64,000 bases of DNA from NCBI RefSeq assembly GCF_000246985.2, contig NC_022084.1, forward strand, positions 2,009,224-2,073,223, written 5' to 3'. The notes under the pieces were generated by a model. It searched no databases and was not told where the DNA came from. It worked only from the letters and a program-made list of their open reading frames with translations. Positions 1 through 10,102 of the stretch are shown one piece after another. The stretch comes from Thermococcus litoralis DSM 5473. GTDB lineage: Archaea; Methanobacteriota_B; Thermococci; Thermococcales; Thermococcaceae. Within the stretch, counting starts at the first letter, position 1, and the number at the start of each line of letters is the position of its first letter. Both the position numbers and the translations under genes were made by a program.

Positions 1-298
1 TTTTAATGGACTTTTTTTCGGGGAATCCGTAAAACTTTACCTCTCCGACCTTTGCAAGTTTTATGGTCTTTTTAACAAACTTTTCAAGGTCTTCTTTTGA
101 GTGGGTTAGCCCGGTAATATAAGAAAAGCCCTGTTTTCCGTTGTATCCCACCCTAAGGCCAATGCCAGAATGGTATTTCCTTTGGGCTCTCTCAAGCTCA
201 CACTTCTCAATTTTAAATGAACTTCCCCTACCAATCTCCCAGTAAACTTCCCACTCGACGTTCTCGCGGTTTAGGATTTTAATCAGCTCATCTATCAT
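1..298 (-). CDS. TldE/PmbA-like subunit, 5' part only
   Basis: The first 99 codons of a gene that runs off the left edge of the window. The translation begins MIDELIKILNRENVEWEV and contains SGIGLRVGYNGKQGFSYITG, which matches the N-terminal domain of the TldE (PmbA) half of TldD/TldE peptidases. In that family TldE lacks the zinc site and pairs with the metalloprotease TldD to cleave unfolded peptides. tldD lies just beyond one small gene on the same strand (930-2297), which supports the pairing. The ATG at 298 follows a GGTGG-type ribosome site. The catalytic half and C-terminus cannot be seen. Confidence 0.8.
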   Translation of the reverse strand, partial: MIDELIKILNRENVEWEVYWEIGRGSSFKIEKCELERAQRKYHSGIGLRVGYNGKQGFSYITGLTHSKEDLEKFVKKTIKLAKVGEVKFYGFPEKKSIK

Positions 299-371
299 TT
301 TTCCACCCGGCTTTCATAAGCCAGAAAAGACTATTAAAGATTTTTGTGTAAAATTTATACTGGCGAAAACA

Positions 372-950
372 ATGAGACTTCCTTGGTTGATTTTGGTTCT
401 CGTGGTTGTTGTAGCAGGATGCTTGGAGATGAATGAGACCTCTAAAAGTACTCAGAGCAGTTCCTTGGAGTCATCCTTCTCGTGTCCAGTTGTTCATCCG
501 GGTTATGGGGAGTTCAACGCGAATAATCTCCTTTTTGAAAAACTCGACGGCAAAGTGCTGCAGACTCCAGCGTTTCTAATGCCTCCCAATGCCACTATAA
601 GAATTAGAGGCAAACTCTTCGCCAAGGAGTACAAAGTGGGCAACATAACGTGCTACTATGCAGGGAAAGTAAAGATAAAGGCCTTTCTGGGAACTCCCAG
701 TATGAGTGGAAGCTGGAGCCATATGGCAGAGAATCTTAGAGATATTGAAAACATAAGCGTCGAGATAACTCCGAGAGAGCTTTTTATCTCCCCGGAGAAA
801 AATGCGACCTTCGAGGTGGAAATCAATACTAAAAACACCCACGTTGGTCAGAATTATTATGTTTACATAGTGGCATTTGGAGAAAGTGGATGGAAGAGCT
901 GGGGCAGAATTGAGATAAAAATCTGGGGATCAGAGAAGTCCTCCCACTAG
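372..950 (+). CDS. Secreted lipoprotein, unknown function
   Basis: A 192-residue protein with an N-terminal hydrophobic stretch ending in VVAGC around residue 17, a lipobox in which the cysteine would be lipidated and anchor the protein outside the membrane. A Ser/Thr-rich linker follows, then a beta-rich domain with several N-glycosylation sequons (NAT, NIT, NIS). No family was recognised; the folded part resembles small extracellular Ig-like domains, which is only an impression. It sits between tldE and tldD on the opposite strand, and its 3' end overlaps the 3' end of tldD by 21 bp. Confidence 0.7.
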   Translation: MRLPWLILVLVVVVAGCLEMNETSKSTQSSSLESSFSCPVVHPGYGEFNANNLLFEKLDGKVLQTPAFLMPPNATIRIRGKLFAKEYKVGNITCYYAGKVKIKAFLGTPSMSGSWSHMAENLRDIENISVEITPRELFISPEKNATFEVEINTKNTHVGQNYYVYIVAFGESGWKSWGRIEIKIWGSEKSSH

Positions 951-2297
951 TGCCCTCGTCAAAACGTGGGGTCCTCCGTCGTCAACGGATACCCATTGAC
1001 CTTTTCCGCAGTAGCCGGGGAACTCGATTTTGAGGTCTCTCCCTATGGCTCTTATGTTCTTGAGGACGTCTAGAATCTTGCCCGAGAGCGCTACATCTCT
1101 TATGGGGGTCTTTATCTCCCCGTTCTCGATTATATATCCTTCCTTTGCTCCGAACATGAAGGTTCCGTTAGCTATGTCCACCTGCCCGCCTTTGTCTCCT
1201 ATGAGGTAGAGCCCGTTTTTGACCTCTTCAACCATCTCCTCAAAGCTCCAGTCTCCGGGCTCTATATAGGTGTTGCTCATCCTCACGAGGGGCTGATAGT
1301 TGTAGCTCTGTGCCCTTCCATGACCGTTAGGCTCAAGCCCAAAGAAAGCCGCAGTTTCTCTGTCGAGGAGATATTCTTTGAGAACCCCATCTTTTATTAT
1401 CTCAACTCTTCTCGCCTTAATCCCTTCATCATCGTAGATGTATGAGCCAAATTTTCCCGGCAAAGTGGGATCATCTACAACGGTGAGATCCTCAACGGCT
1501 ATCTCTTTCCCAAGTTTTCCTTCCAGTATGCTTTCCCCGTTTTTAACGGCATCTCCCTCCGCTGCATGCCCAAGGGCTTCGTGAATGAAAACTCCGGCAA
1601 GCTCGGGGTCAACTATTACGTCAAACTCTCCCGAGGGGGGCAGGGATGCGTTTAAAAGTTCTTTGGCTTTATTTTTGACAAAAGACGTCCAGTAGTTGAA
1701 GTCTATCCCTTCTATCATTTCCCATCCCACAGTGCCTCCAAAGACCTTCCAGTAGGTCTGCATGTCATTGCCTTTTTTTGCAGTGACAGAGAAGCTCAAA
1801 CGTATTTTGGGAACTACTGTTCTGATTTCACTTCCCACGGAGTTAAAGTAGAACTGCTCTTTCACCCCATCTCCGTAGGCTATCCTTCTGTTGGGTAGCT
1901 CTTTTTCCACCAATAGAGAATCCAGCTCCTTTAGAAGGGTTATTTTCTCTTCCAAATCCACATCAGAAAATGGCTTCTTAACACTTATTTCCGCATCATC
2001 CTTAACCGGGTCTCCAACATAGATTTTTGAGTTCCCCTTTGTGGCTTTTGCAATTTTCATTGCAGTTTCAAGGGCTTTTTCTGCCCTTCTAATGTCATTT
2101 GCCGATGAGAAACCCCAAGAACCGTCAAAAGCTCTAACACCAATCCCAATTTCCATGTTTGAAGAGATGTCCTCAAAGTGAGAGTTCTGCATTTCAATAT
2201 GGGTTGCACTTATTCTGGCTATTCTCACCTCGTAGTAAGGTATTCCATACTTTTGACTGAGCTCCTCGGCTTTTTTGATTAGCTTTTCAACTTCCAT
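930..2297 (-). CDS. tldD: TldD family zinc metalloprotease
   Basis: A 455-residue TldD homologue of normal length. TldD with TldE forms a barrel-shaped metalloprotease that degrades small unfolded peptides; in bacteria it matures microcin B17 and helps remove CcdA. The zinc motif HEALGH is visible near residue 240 (FIHEALGHAAEGD). The C-terminal region has the family's GGQVDIANGTFMFGA and the terminal GGPHVLTRALVGG. The tldE gene is upstream on the same strand, separated by a small gene on the other strand. A TATA-like AATATAAAC lies about 30 bp before the ATG. Confidence 0.93.
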   Translation of the reverse strand: MEVEKLIKKAEELSQKYGIPYYEVRIARISATHIEMQNSHFEDISSNMEIGIGVRAFDGSWGFSSANDIRRAEKALETAMKIAKATKGNSKIYVGDPVKDDAEISVKKPFSDVDLEEKITLLKELDSLLVEKELPNRRIAYGDGVKEQFYFNSVGSEIRTVVPKIRLSFSVTAKKGNDMQTYWKVFGGTVGWEMIEGIDFNYWTSFVKNKAKELLNASLPPSGEFDVIVDPELAGVFIHEALGHAAEGDAVKNGESILEGKLGKEIAVEDLTVVDDPTLPGKFGSYIYDDEGIKARRVEIIKDGVLKEYLLDRETAAFFGLEPNGHGRAQSYNYQPLVRMSNTYIEPGDWSFEEMVEEVKNGLYLIGDKGGQVDIANGTFMFGAKEGYIIENGEIKTPIRDVALSGKILDVLKNIRAIGRDLKIEFPGYCGKGQWVSVDDGGPHVLTRALVGGLL

Positions 2298-2366
2298 AGA
2301 ACCCCCAAAGAAGAGAGCTAAAGGGGGTTTATATTGTTTTTGGAAAAGGAGAAGAAAAAAGGGAAC

Positions 2367-3866
2367 TCAGTAGTCAACTTCTCCTTTTTCCTTAAGCTCT
2401 TTGTACATTCTCCACGTTATAACTGGCTTTTTAGCTGCGAGCACATCATCAACTCTCCTAACTGCCGTGTTATGTGGAGCACTCTTGACGATTTCTGGGT
2501 TTGTGTATGCCTCCTCGCTGATCTTCTTGAGTGCTTCAACGTAAGCATCTAATTCCTCTTTGCTGACAGTTTCTGTTGGCTCGATCATTAATGCTTCATG
2601 CACTATGAGTGGGAAGTAAATCGTCGGCGCATGCAGTCCAAAGTCGAGCAATCTCTTAGCAACATCTAAGGTCTTTACACCCGTCTCCTTCCTCATGGGT
2701 TCTGCTGAAAATACCACCTCGTGCTTCCTAAGTTCTTTGTGAGGTAGCTCATATCCTCTTGTGCCCTTTAGTTTTTGTGTGAGGTAGTTGGCATTCAACA
2801 CGGCAACCTCAGCAACTTCCCTAAGTCCTTCTCTTCCCATCATCTTAAGGTATGTAAGCGCTCTAACAAGTACTGCGAAGTTTCCATAGAACTCCTTAAC
2901 TTTCCCAATGCTCTTTGGTAGATCGTAGTTTAGATAGTATTTTTCTCCGTCGAATTCCACTAATGGCACTGGCAAATAGTCTACGAGATGCTCTTTTACA
3001 CCGACAGGCCCTGCTCCAGGGCCGCCACCTCCGTGAGGCGTTGAAAACGTCTTGTGAAGGTTTATATGGACAACATCAAAGCCCATGTCTCCTGGTCTTA
3101 TCTTTCCGAGAATTCCGTTCAAGTTTGCACCATCATAGTACAGTAATCCTCCAGCTTTGTGGACTATCTTTGCTATCTCCAAAATGTCCTCCTCGAAAAT
3201 TCCCAAAGTATTGGGATTTGTGAGCATTATTCCTGCTGTCCTCTCGCTTACAGCATTTTCTAAAGCCTCTAAGTCTACCATGCCCTGTTCGTTTGAGGGT
3301 ATCTCAATGACTTTAAAGCCAGCCATCGCTGCTGAGGCTGGATTTGTACCGTGAGCTGAATCGGGAACAAGCATTTCAGTCCTTTGGGTCTCTCCACGGT
3401 CGAGATGATAGGCACGGATTATCATGACTCCCGTGAACTCACCATTAGCACCGGCAGCCGGCTGAAGGGTGAAGCGATCCATTCCAGTGATTTCTTTAAG
3501 CCACTGCTCGAGCTCCCACATTATCTGCAGGGCACCTTGAACAGTTCTTTCATCTTGGTAGGGATGTATGAATGCCACTTTAGGATGGTTGGCAAATTCT
3601 TCGTTTATCTTTGGGTTATATTTCATAGTACAAGAGCCGAGTGGGTATATGCCGGAATCCACGCCATAGTTCATCTCGCTTAATCTTGTATAGTGTTTGA
3701 CTATCTCCGGTTCACTAAGCTCCGGAAGCTCAAGGCTTTTCCTCCTTAAGCCTTCTGGAATTTGAACATCAACATCCTCAATAGGTTCTGGAAGAGTAAA
3801 GCCGATTCTTCCAGGCTTTGAGAGTTCGAAAATTAGAGGCTCATCCCATTTAGCCTGCCTGAACAT
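2367..3866 (-). CDS. gcvPB: Glycine dehydrogenase (decarboxylating) subunit 2
   Basis: A 499-residue PLP enzyme subunit of the glycine cleavage system P-protein. It decarboxylates glycine and passes the aminomethyl group to the lipoyl H-protein. The PLP-lysine motif [18 protein letters not shown] is near residue 270, and SCTMKYNPK and [12 protein letters not shown] are family signatures. Thermococcales split the P-protein into two genes, and subunit 1 lies directly upstream. The start is taken as the ATG at 3866, with GAGGTG a few bases ahead; a GTG at 3875 in the same frame is less likely. It ends in KEKGEVDY. Confidence 0.95.
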   Translation of the reverse strand: MFRQAKWDEPLIFELSKPGRIGFTLPEPIEDVDVQIPEGLRRKSLELPELSEPEIVKHYTRLSEMNYGVDSGIYPLGSCTMKYNPKINEEFANHPKVAFIHPYQDERTVQGALQIMWELEQWLKEITGMDRFTLQPAAGANGEFTGVMIIRAYHLDRGETQRTEMLVPDSAHGTNPASAAMAGFKVIEIPSNEQGMVDLEALENAVSERTAGIMLTNPNTLGIFEEDILEIAKIVHKAGGLLYYDGANLNGILGKIRPGDMGFDVVHINLHKTFSTPHGGGGPGAGPVGVKEHLVDYLPVPLVEFDGEKYYLNYDLPKSIGKVKEFYGNFAVLVRALTYLKMMGREGLREVAEVAVLNANYLTQKLKGTRGYELPHKELRKHEVVFSAEPMRKETGVKTLDVAKRLLDFGLHAPTIYFPLIVHEALMIEPTETVSKEELDAYVEALKKISEEAYTNPEIVKSAPHNTAVRRVDDVLAAKKPVITWRMYKELKEKGEVDY

Positions 3867-3876
3867 CTTTACCACC

Positions 3877-5232
3877 TCACAGCTCCGCCTCGTTTATTAT
3901 CTCTCTAACATTCTCTATGAGTGCATCTATCCATTCTTTCCTGGTTGTTTCAGTCACTGCCAATAGGGCACTCTCGCCGAGCTCCGGGAAGTGTGGTTTT
4001 AGGTAGAAACCACCGTGTATTCCTTTTTCGAGGAGTCTCTCATGAATTACCGAGTAGGGAATCTCGAATTTAGCTGGAATATCCTTGAAGTTGATTGCAT
4101 CAAACGGTATTTCAGCGACTTCACTTAATCTCTTCTTGAAATACGCCGTGTTCTTCAGGATTATTTCTCCAAGCTTCTGCACTCCCTTTGGCCCAAGGGA
4201 AGCTAGGTGAATTGCAGCTGCAACTGCTACAAGAGCTTCGTTTGAACAAATGTTTGATGTTGCCTTTGCCCTCCTTATGTGCTGTTCCCTTGTTTGAAGT
4301 GTCATGACAAAAGCCCTTTTGCCTTCTGCATCTTTCGTCATTCCAATAATTCTTCCTGGCATCTGTCTTACGAGGGCTCTTTCATTTTTAGTGGCGAATA
4401 TACCCGCTCTTGGGCCTCCGAAGTTTAATGCACTTCCGAGGAAAGACGCCTCACCAACCACAACGTCAGCTCCTAAGTTGCCTGGTGCCTCTATTACTCC
4501 CAGAATCGTTGGGTCTACGCCTACAACAAATAGAGCATCGTTTTCATGAGCAATCTCTCCAATTTCTTTTACCTGTTCTTCGATTATCCCAAAGAAGTTG
4601 GGAAGCTCAACGTAAACTCCGGCGGCATCTTTAACCTTTTCCTTCAGATCCTCGAGATCAATCTGTCCCTTTTCATTCCATTTTACGTATTCTATCTCCA
4701 TGTCCGCTCCTTCTACAAAGGTCTTGAGAACCTTATCTCTTTCCGGATGAAGATGCTTTGGAACCACGAATTTGTCCTTTTTCTTAACCCTCGCTGCCAT
4801 TCTTGCCGCTTCACCGAGTGCAGTTCCCCAGTCATACATCGAGGCATTTACAATCTCCAGTCCGACCAGCTCTCCGATCAAACTCTGGTACTCAAAAAGT
4901 GCCTGCAGCATTCCCTGGCTTATCTCCGCTTGATAGGGGGTATAGGAAGTTATGAATTCGCTCCTCTCTATGAGGTACTTTACATGAGCTGGTACATAGT
5001 GGAAGTAAGCCCCAGCACCAAGAAAAGTTGGCATCTCAAGGACAGTCTTGTTTTTGCTGAGAATCTCGTTCATCTCAAGGAAAACTTCATATTCGCTCTT
5101 GCCTTCTGGAAGATTAAATTCTTTGACAAAGCCTTTCGGAACATCAGAGAAGAGATCTTCAATGTTCTTAAAGCCAATCTCTCTAAGCATTTCCTCCTTG
5201 TGTGCCGAGTTTGGAATGTAGTGTTTACCCAT
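3877..5232 (-). CDS. gcvPA: Glycine dehydrogenase (decarboxylating) subunit 1
   Basis: The 451-residue partner of gcvPB. Signatures include [21 protein letters not shown] and [12 protein letters not shown]. Together the two subunits form the heterotetrameric P-protein of the glycine cleavage system. The reading frame is open to 5358, but the ATG at 5232 ([15 protein letters not shown]) has a GGTGGTGAAC ribosome site and fits family length, so the longer version is rejected. The stop lies 10 nt before the gcvPB ATG, so the two genes should be co-transcribed and translationally coupled. Confidence 0.95.
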   Translation of the reverse strand: MGKHYIPNSAHKEEMLREIGFKNIEDLFSDVPKGFVKEFNLPEGKSEYEVFLEMNEILSKNKTVLEMPTFLGAGAYFHYVPAHVKYLIERSEFITSYTPYQAEISQGMLQALFEYQSLIGELVGLEIVNASMYDWGTALGEAARMAARVKKKDKFVVPKHLHPERDKVLKTFVEGADMEIEYVKWNEKGQIDLEDLKEKVKDAAGVYVELPNFFGIIEEQVKEIGEIAHENDALFVVGVDPTILGVIEAPGNLGADVVVGEASFLGSALNFGGPRAGIFATKNERALVRQMPGRIIGMTKDAEGKRAFVMTLQTREQHIRRAKATSNICSNEALVAVAAAIHLASLGPKGVQKLGEIILKNTAYFKKRLSEVAEIPFDAINFKDIPAKFEIPYSVIHERLLEKGIHGGFYLKPHFPELGESALLAVTETTRKEWIDALIENVREIINEAEL

Positions 5233-5360
5233 GTTCACCACCTTTTTGAAATTATCATCTGAATATTTTGTTTCACTAAAATATATGCTTTGTGGAGGGC
5301 AAAACTTAAAGGGAATAGTATTCATTGAGCTAGTGGCAGAATAACAAGGGGGATTCAATA

Positions 5361-6029
5361 ATGATAATAGCTTTCGACTTTGATGGAACGCTTGTGGACA
5401 GCTACTCAGTCATAGAGAAGGCATTTAGAAGAGCGTTAAAAAAACACTTCCCTTGGCTCCCTTTTAAAGGGGTACTCGCTAAAATTCTCACTAAGATAGA
5501 GCTTTACTTTGAAAGACCTAAATTTGGAAAGCATACCGGCAAAATAAAACAGCCAAGGTTTTTCAAAACCAAATTCGCTCGTACATGGTTTGAGGAGAGG
5601 GCAAAACTTTCAAAACCAATTGACGATTCAAAAGAACTTCTGAAAAAGCTTAAGGAAGAGGGGCATATAGTGATATCCTTTTCTGCGGAGGATTTTTTAG
5701 ATGGCATGAAGGAATACAGACTGAAAATAGGGGGCTTTTACGAACTTTTTGATGATGTGATAATTTTTGGAAGGGAGATGACGCTCTGCGAGGCATTTCA
5801 GCTTGTTAGAGAGAGATATGGAAACGAGATTTTTGTATGGATTGATGATAAACCATGGCGCTTTATTGGAAGGGGAGACGAAAACACGGAGTACGTTTGG
5901 TACTATTTCCCTCCAACGGCAAAATACGTTACCAAAGAAATCTTAGATCAAATTCCGCACCTTCACGTTATCCAAGATCTCTGGAGCATTTTTGATGTGA
6001 TAGAGAGGATAAAAAGCGAGAGAAGCTAA
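5361..6029 (+). CDS. HAD-superfamily hydrolase
   Basis: A 222-residue protein starting [15 protein letters not shown], the motif I DxDGT of haloacid-dehalogenase phosphatases, with both catalytic aspartates near residues 6 and 8. Motif II is probably the serine in [10 protein letters not shown], and WIDDKPWRF near residue 160 supplies the acidic motif IV. The substrate is unknown; a phosphatase role is inferred from the superfamily. It is divergent from gcvPA and its last four bases overlap the convergent gene at 6026-6304. Confidence 0.8.
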   Translation: MIIAFDFDGTLVDSYSVIEKAFRRALKKHFPWLPFKGVLAKILTKIELYFERPKFGKHTGKIKQPRFFKTKFARTWFEERAKLSKPIDDSKELLKKLKEEGHIVISFSAEDFLDGMKEYRLKIGGFYELFDDVIIFGREMTLCEAFQLVRERYGNEIFVWIDDKPWRFIGRGDENTEYVWYYFPPTAKYVTKEILDQIPHLHVIQDLWSIFDVIERIKSERS

Positions 6030-6304
6030 TCCCCGCTTATATATTCTAGGGTATCATCAATGAATTCGTTAAGGTCTTCATCACTTACCTCCTCAATTCT
6101 GAGCTCAAAGGTTTTTCCAAGTGCCCATCTTATCGCTATGTTTCCTCTGTCACTCTCGACTATAACAAGACCAAATGGCATGTCTCCTGCCCAATGATGT
6201 TTGGAAAACTTTATCTTAAAGCCCCTTCGCTCCAGTTCTTCTAATATTCTGCTATAGGTCTCGTAAGGGCCTAGATCTGTCTTTGCAAATCCTATATAAG
6301 CCAT
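6026..6304 (-). CDS. Conserved hypothetical protein, 92 aa
   Basis: A small acidic soluble protein (MAYIGFAKTDLGPYETYS...) with alternating helix and strand segments and no signal peptide or membrane segment. Codon use resembles its neighbours, and there is a ribosome-site-like GGTGAT before the ATG. The family was not recognised. It is convergent with the HAD hydrolase (4-bp overlap) and divergent from the phosphoesterase at 6403; the shared upstream region holds TATA-like boxes for both. Confidence 0.65.
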   Translation of the reverse strand: MAYIGFAKTDLGPYETYSRILEELERRGFKIKFSKHHWAGDMPFGLVIVESDRGNIAIRWALGKTFELRIEEVSDEDLNEFIDDTLEYISGD

Positions 6305-6402
6305 ACTATCACCAGCTTTAGCTCTCAGCCCAAATTTAAATATTTTTCGGTTAGCCTAACAAAATTCAATATGTTTAAAAATTCTGAGGAGTAGTTCCAA
6401 CC

Positions 6403-7080
6403 ATGTATAAGCTCCTTCCTCAGAAGGCAATTAAAATTAAAAATTCCATCATAATAGCGGATCTACACATTGGGTATGAAGAAAGCATGGCAAAAGAAGG
6501 CATCTATCTTCCAAAAGCCTTCAGACAGATGGTTAATTCCGCTGTTGCCCTTCTCAAAGAAGAACGACCAAAACGATTGATAATAGACGGCGACCTCAAG
6601 CATTCGTTCATTCCCCTCAAGCGAGAAAAACTTGAGCTCAAGGCGTTTTTTGAGGAGGTAATTCCTCTTGTGGAGGAAACAGTTGTTGTAAGGGGTAACC
6701 ATGACGTAGGGATAAGCTGGATCAGGGAACTTGGTGTAGAGGTCGTTGATGAGCTTGAAATCGGGAAGTGGAAAATAGTTCACGGTCACAAGCTTGTCGA
6801 GGGGGAGAAGTTTATAATAGGACATGAGCATCCTGCAATAAGGCTTAGGGATGAAGTTGGAGCATTAATAAAAGTTCCGATATTTTTAGTGGGTGAGCCT
6901 CTAATAGTGCTCCCAGCTTTTTCTCCATGGGCATATGGAAACGATATTCTCAGGGAAATCGTTTCTCCCTTTCTTAGAGATGTCAATCTTTTCAATTTTA
7001 AGGTTCTTGTCCCCCTAGACAAAGAGCTCCTGGACTTTGGAAAGCTTGGAGACCTAATCAGAGCACTCCAAAGAATTTGA
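6403..7080 (+). CDS. Calcineurin-like metallophosphoesterase (SbcD/Mre11-related archaeal family)
   Basis: A 225-residue protein with the metallophosphoesterase motifs in order: IADLHIGYE (DxH, near residue 20), IDGDLKH (GDxxH variant, near 65), VRGNHDVG (GNHD, near 100), and the C-terminal histidines in IVHGHK and IIGHEHP. It belongs to the small archaeal SbcD-related phosphoesterases found singly rather than with Rad50. The substrate is unknown. The PrsW-type gene begins 48 bp downstream on the same strand. Confidence 0.85.
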   Translation: MYKLLPQKAIKIKNSIIIADLHIGYEESMAKEGIYLPKAFRQMVNSAVALLKEERPKRLIIDGDLKHSFIPLKREKLELKAFFEEVIPLVEETVVVRGNHDVGISWIRELGVEVVDELEIGKWKIVHGHKLVEGEKFIIGHEHPAIRLRDEVGALIKVPIFLVGEPLIVLPAFSPWAYGNDILREIVSPFLRDVNLFNFKVLVPLDKELLDFGKLGDLIRALQRI

Positions 7081-7127
7081 CCGCAAGGATTAAAATCAAA
7101 AAGAACCAAATTTCTTCTGGTGATTAT

Positions 7128-7826
7128 ATGGATGTATTGAGTGCTATAATATTCTTCGCCTATGCTCCAGCTTTGGCACTGCTCTGGTATTTCTATCACG
7201 AGGATAAGTATGAACCCGAGCCAAAACGCTATGTTATGGCAACATTTATCTTGGGAGCTACTCTCTCTGTTGGCGTTGCAATGCTCTTAGAGGCCTTTTT
7301 AGTACAAGGAGAGTTTGGATATGCTCTCTTACCAGCAACCGCATTTTATATGGCGCTTGTGGCCGGCATTGTGGAAGAGCCTGCAAAAGCTCTAGCCATT
7401 AGGCTTCCATTTAAGGCAGGGAAAATGGATGGAATAATGGATGGCGTGGTTTACGGTGTTGCAGCGGGATTGGGATTTGCAGCTACCGAGAATTTCTTGT
7501 ACGGGATTGGCTTTGGGGTTGGGACCACCATTGTGAGAGCTTTCTTAACACCTTTCGCCCATGCCACTTGGAGTGCAATAGTTGGCGTTGGATACGGGTT
7601 GAAGGCGGAGGGGAAAATCCAAAGCCTTTCAAGCTATTTTGCCCTTGCAATACTGCTCCACTTTCTGTGGGACTATTTTGCATTTCTAAGCCTTGCAATC
7701 CCCTCGTATTACATCTTCACGATATTGCTGATTTTTATTAACATAGCCCTCATTAGGTATTTTATAATGCTTGGACAAAGGGAAGACCTCGAAAGAGCGT
7801 GGTGGTACTGGTTCGTTAGGAGGTGA
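7128..7826 (+). CDS. PrsW-family intramembrane metalloprotease
   Basis: A 232-residue membrane protein with about eight hydrophobic helices. The PrsW signature is complete: IVEEPAKALAIR (EExxK), ATENFLYG (ENxxYG), FAHATWSAIVG and LHFLWD, which supply the metal-binding residues inside the membrane. Bacterial PrsW cleaves an anti-sigma factor; the archaeal substrate is unknown. The start is the ATG at 7128 after GGTGATTAT; an upstream in-frame start would run into the preceding gene. A 68-residue protein follows four bases after the stop, probably in the same operon. Confidence 0.85.
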   Translation: MDVLSAIIFFAYAPALALLWYFYHEDKYEPEPKRYVMATFILGATLSVGVAMLLEAFLVQGEFGYALLPATAFYMALVAGIVEEPAKALAIRLPFKAGKMDGIMDGVVYGVAAGLGFAATENFLYGIGFGVGTTIVRAFLTPFAHATWSAIVGVGYGLKAEGKIQSLSSYFALAILLHFLWDYFAFLSLAIPSYYIFTILLIFINIALIRYFIMLGQREDLERAWWYWFVRR

Positions 7827-7830
7827 AGGC

Positions 7831-8037
7831 ATGAAAGAAAAAATAGAGAGAGCTCTCTTTGAGGTGAGGCCATATATTGAGTACTACGAGGAGCTAAAGA
7901 GAAAAGTTGAGGAGATAAGTTCAAAAGCCCAAGATGAAGTCTCTTTTGTAAAATCTTTGGAAGAGGAGATAAGGAACTCCCAAGAGCCCTTTAAAACAGA
8001 CCTAAGGATATTCCTTCAAAAGTTTAGTTCTCTCTGA
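7831..8037 (+). CDS. Small helical protein downstream of prsW
   Basis: A 68-residue, highly charged, probably coiled-coil protein (MKEKIERALFEVRPYIEYYE...). The ATG at 7831 follows an excellent AGGAGGTGAAGGC ribosome site that overlaps the end of the PrsW-type gene, so it is very likely translated and co-transcribed. No family was recognised and there is no membrane segment. A link to the protease is suggested only by position. Confidence 0.65.
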   Translation: MKEKIERALFEVRPYIEYYEELKRKVEEISSKAQDEVSFVKSLEEEIRNSQEPFKTDLRIFLQKFSSL

Positions 8038-8352
8038 GGAAGCTCTCCTAATAATTTTCGGAATTTTCTGTTTTATTTGAAAATTTTTCTGAAATAACAG
8101 CAATTCTTGACCATCCATGGTTTATGAAAATACATTCATGAATCCCTTCCTTGCGTCTTGTGCTCTTTGCATGCCCTATGATAAAAGTACAACATAGTTG
8201 CTTTTTTGTAAGTTATTTTGGTTTATAATTCTCGTTAGCGAATATAATCGATCTAGAAAACTTTATATGTGCAAAAAAGGCAGAATGTCTTGCTTTTGTA
8301 TCTCTGGTATATAGAATAGACCACATGTACAAAAATGTACGGAGGGTTGAAA
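8038..8352 (+). promoter_or_regulatory. Non-coding stretch with the promoter of the OPT transporter gene
   Basis: About 315 AT-rich bases without a gene. TATA-like boxes occur at 8262-8269 (TTTATATG) and 8306-8315 (GGTATATAGA). The second is the right distance from the ATG at 8353 to give a short leader. A perfect inverted repeat, GTACA-AAAA-TGTAC, lies at 8327-8340 over the expected transcription start and just before the GGAGG ribosome site. It could be an operator or a leader hairpin. No convincing RNA gene or small ORF was found in the rest. Confidence 0.45.
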
Positions 8353-10092
8353 ATGGAAAGGTATGTCGGGCAGAGCGTTACAAAGAGGGAAGAAAGCTAT
8401 AGAGAAGTAACACCAGTTGCCATAATCTTAGGGGTTCTCTGGGGAGCATTTATGGCCGCAAGCTTTACCTACGCCGGAATGATTATGGGTTTTACCTCTG
8501 GAGGCTCTGCAATAGCGGCAATTGTTGGTTGGGGCATTCTTAGAGGACTACTCAAGAAGGGTACGGTCGTTGAAAATAATATAGTCCAGACAATTGCTTC
8601 AGCAGTAAATATCTCCGTTTCTGGTGTCATATTCACAATACCGGCACTTTACATAATGGGCCTTCACCAGGAGATAAACACCTTGTACTTCTTCCTGGCA
8701 ACAGCCGCTGGAGCAATTTTGGGTATAACATTCATAATTCCACTCAGGAAGCAAATGATCGAGATAGACAGGCTTAGATTCCCAACAGGTACTGCAGTGG
8801 CTACAATACTCAAAACTCCCGGTAGCGGTATAGAGAAGGCAAGATTGCTGTTCTTTGGTATGATTCTCAGTGCCCTAGTTTATCTCATTCAACAGTTCCC
8901 TCTATTTGGGCTACCCCACATAATACCCGAGGTCGTTGACCTTGGCTCAGTGCTCCACCTTCCAGAATGGATTAACCTAACTATAGCCCTCTCACTCATG
9001 GTATTTGGTATGGGTTTAATCACTGGAAGAAACGGTCTGATAGTTCTTGCTGGTGGTATACTCTCCTACTACATCATAACACCAGTGGTTAAAGCCCTTG
9101 GATGGATTCCAGCTGATGTTCAAGGTAGTGCTATAAGCGGTTACGTTTATGGAACTATGACAAGACCCCTTGGTATAGGAATGCTTCTTGGTGGTTCAAT
9201 AGCAGGACTGATACTCTCACTTCCGGTAATTGCTGTTGCAATGAAGAGCCTTGCACAGGCGAGCAGAGTGAAAGACAAAAATGGAAATAGTGAGGAGCTT
9301 CCAATATACTATCTAATTGGTGGAGCAATTTTGGCATTTGCTTTACTCTTAATAACAGCATACAAGCTTGGAGGCCTTGGACTTGGTAGGAGCCTCCTCA
9401 CAGCTCTCATCGGTGTTGCATGGATTTTTATAGCCTCACTTCTCGTAGCAATGTCCACCGGAATGACTGATTGGAGTCCAGTATCGGGTCTTTCCTTAGT
9501 CTCGGTTATGATACTTCTCTATTTGACCCACAAGAACGTGCCGCTCACCATACTAATGGGAGCAACTGTTGGTGTTGCCATTTCAGGTGCTGCAGATATG
9601 ATGCAAGACCTTAAGACTGGTCATATGGTGGGTGCTATTCCATCAAGACAGCAAAAAGTTGAGCTCTTAACTGCCTGGCTCGGCCCAATAATCGCTCTAA
9701 CAGTTGTCGGCCTTATATGGAATGCCTATGGAATTGGAAACGACAAAGTTCCAGCACCTCAGGCAATGGCTCTCAAATCAATGGTAGATGCAGTGCTCGG
9801 TGGAAATGTTCCAATAGACAAGTTCATAGCGGGAGGATTACTTGGCTTTGTCCTCTCACTCAGTGGAATCCCAGGACTTGGTGTTCTCGTGGGACTTTCA
9901 ATGTACCTTCCAATGCTTTACATCATTCCCTATGGAATTGGGTGTGTTGTGAACGAGATTGCAAAGAGGAAGAAGGGCTATGAGTTCATAGTTGAAAAAG
10001 TGCTCCCATTTGCTGCTGGATTAATGGTTGGAGAAGCCGCTATGACCCTACTCTTCGCAGTGCTCACAGTTGCTGGGGTATTACAACCATGA
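8353..10092 (+). CDS. OPT-family oligopeptide transporter
   Basis: A 579-residue polytopic membrane protein with roughly 14-16 hydrophobic segments, the usual size for prokaryotic OPT transporters. Family-like segments include FTYAGMIMGFTSGGSAIAAI near the N-terminus, RLRFPTGTAVATILKTPG near residue 150 and GIGMLLGGSIAGL in the middle. It would import short peptides by cation symport. The ATG at 8353 has GGAGGG seven bases before it, so it is preferred over an in-frame ATG at 8335. The gene at 10103 follows within 11 bp, so the two are probably one transcript. Confidence 0.9.
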   Translation: MERYVGQSVTKREESYREVTPVAIILGVLWGAFMAASFTYAGMIMGFTSGGSAIAAIVGWGILRGLLKKGTVVENNIVQTIASAVNISVSGVIFTIPALYIMGLHQEINTLYFFLATAAGAILGITFIIPLRKQMIEIDRLRFPTGTAVATILKTPGSGIEKARLLFFGMILSALVYLIQQFPLFGLPHIIPEVVDLGSVLHLPEWINLTIALSLMVFGMGLITGRNGLIVLAGGILSYYIITPVVKALGWIPADVQGSAISGYVYGTMTRPLGIGMLLGGSIAGLILSLPVIAVAMKSLAQASRVKDKNGNSEELPIYYLIGGAILAFALLLITAYKLGGLGLGRSLLTALIGVAWIFIASLLVAMSTGMTDWSPVSGLSLVSVMILLYLTHKNVPLTILMGATVGVAISGAADMMQDLKTGHMVGAIPSRQQKVELLTAWLGPIIALTVVGLIWNAYGIGNDKVPAPQAMALKSMVDAVLGGNVPIDKFIAGGLLGFVLSLSGIPGLGVLVGLSMYLPMLYIIPYGIGCVVNEIAKRKKGYEFIVEKVLPFAAGLMVGEAAMTLLFAVLTVAGVLQP

Positions 10093-10102
10093 GGTGATGA
10101 AC

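Noticed and set aside
4546-5262. A 238-codon open frame on the plus strand
   Set aside because: It lies wholly antisense to gcvPA, has no ribosome site and its product looks like a frame shadow.
8038-8300. Possible small RNA in the gap before the OPT gene
   Set aside because: AT-rich without a stable fold or guide-RNA boxes; only promoter-like boxes are supportable.
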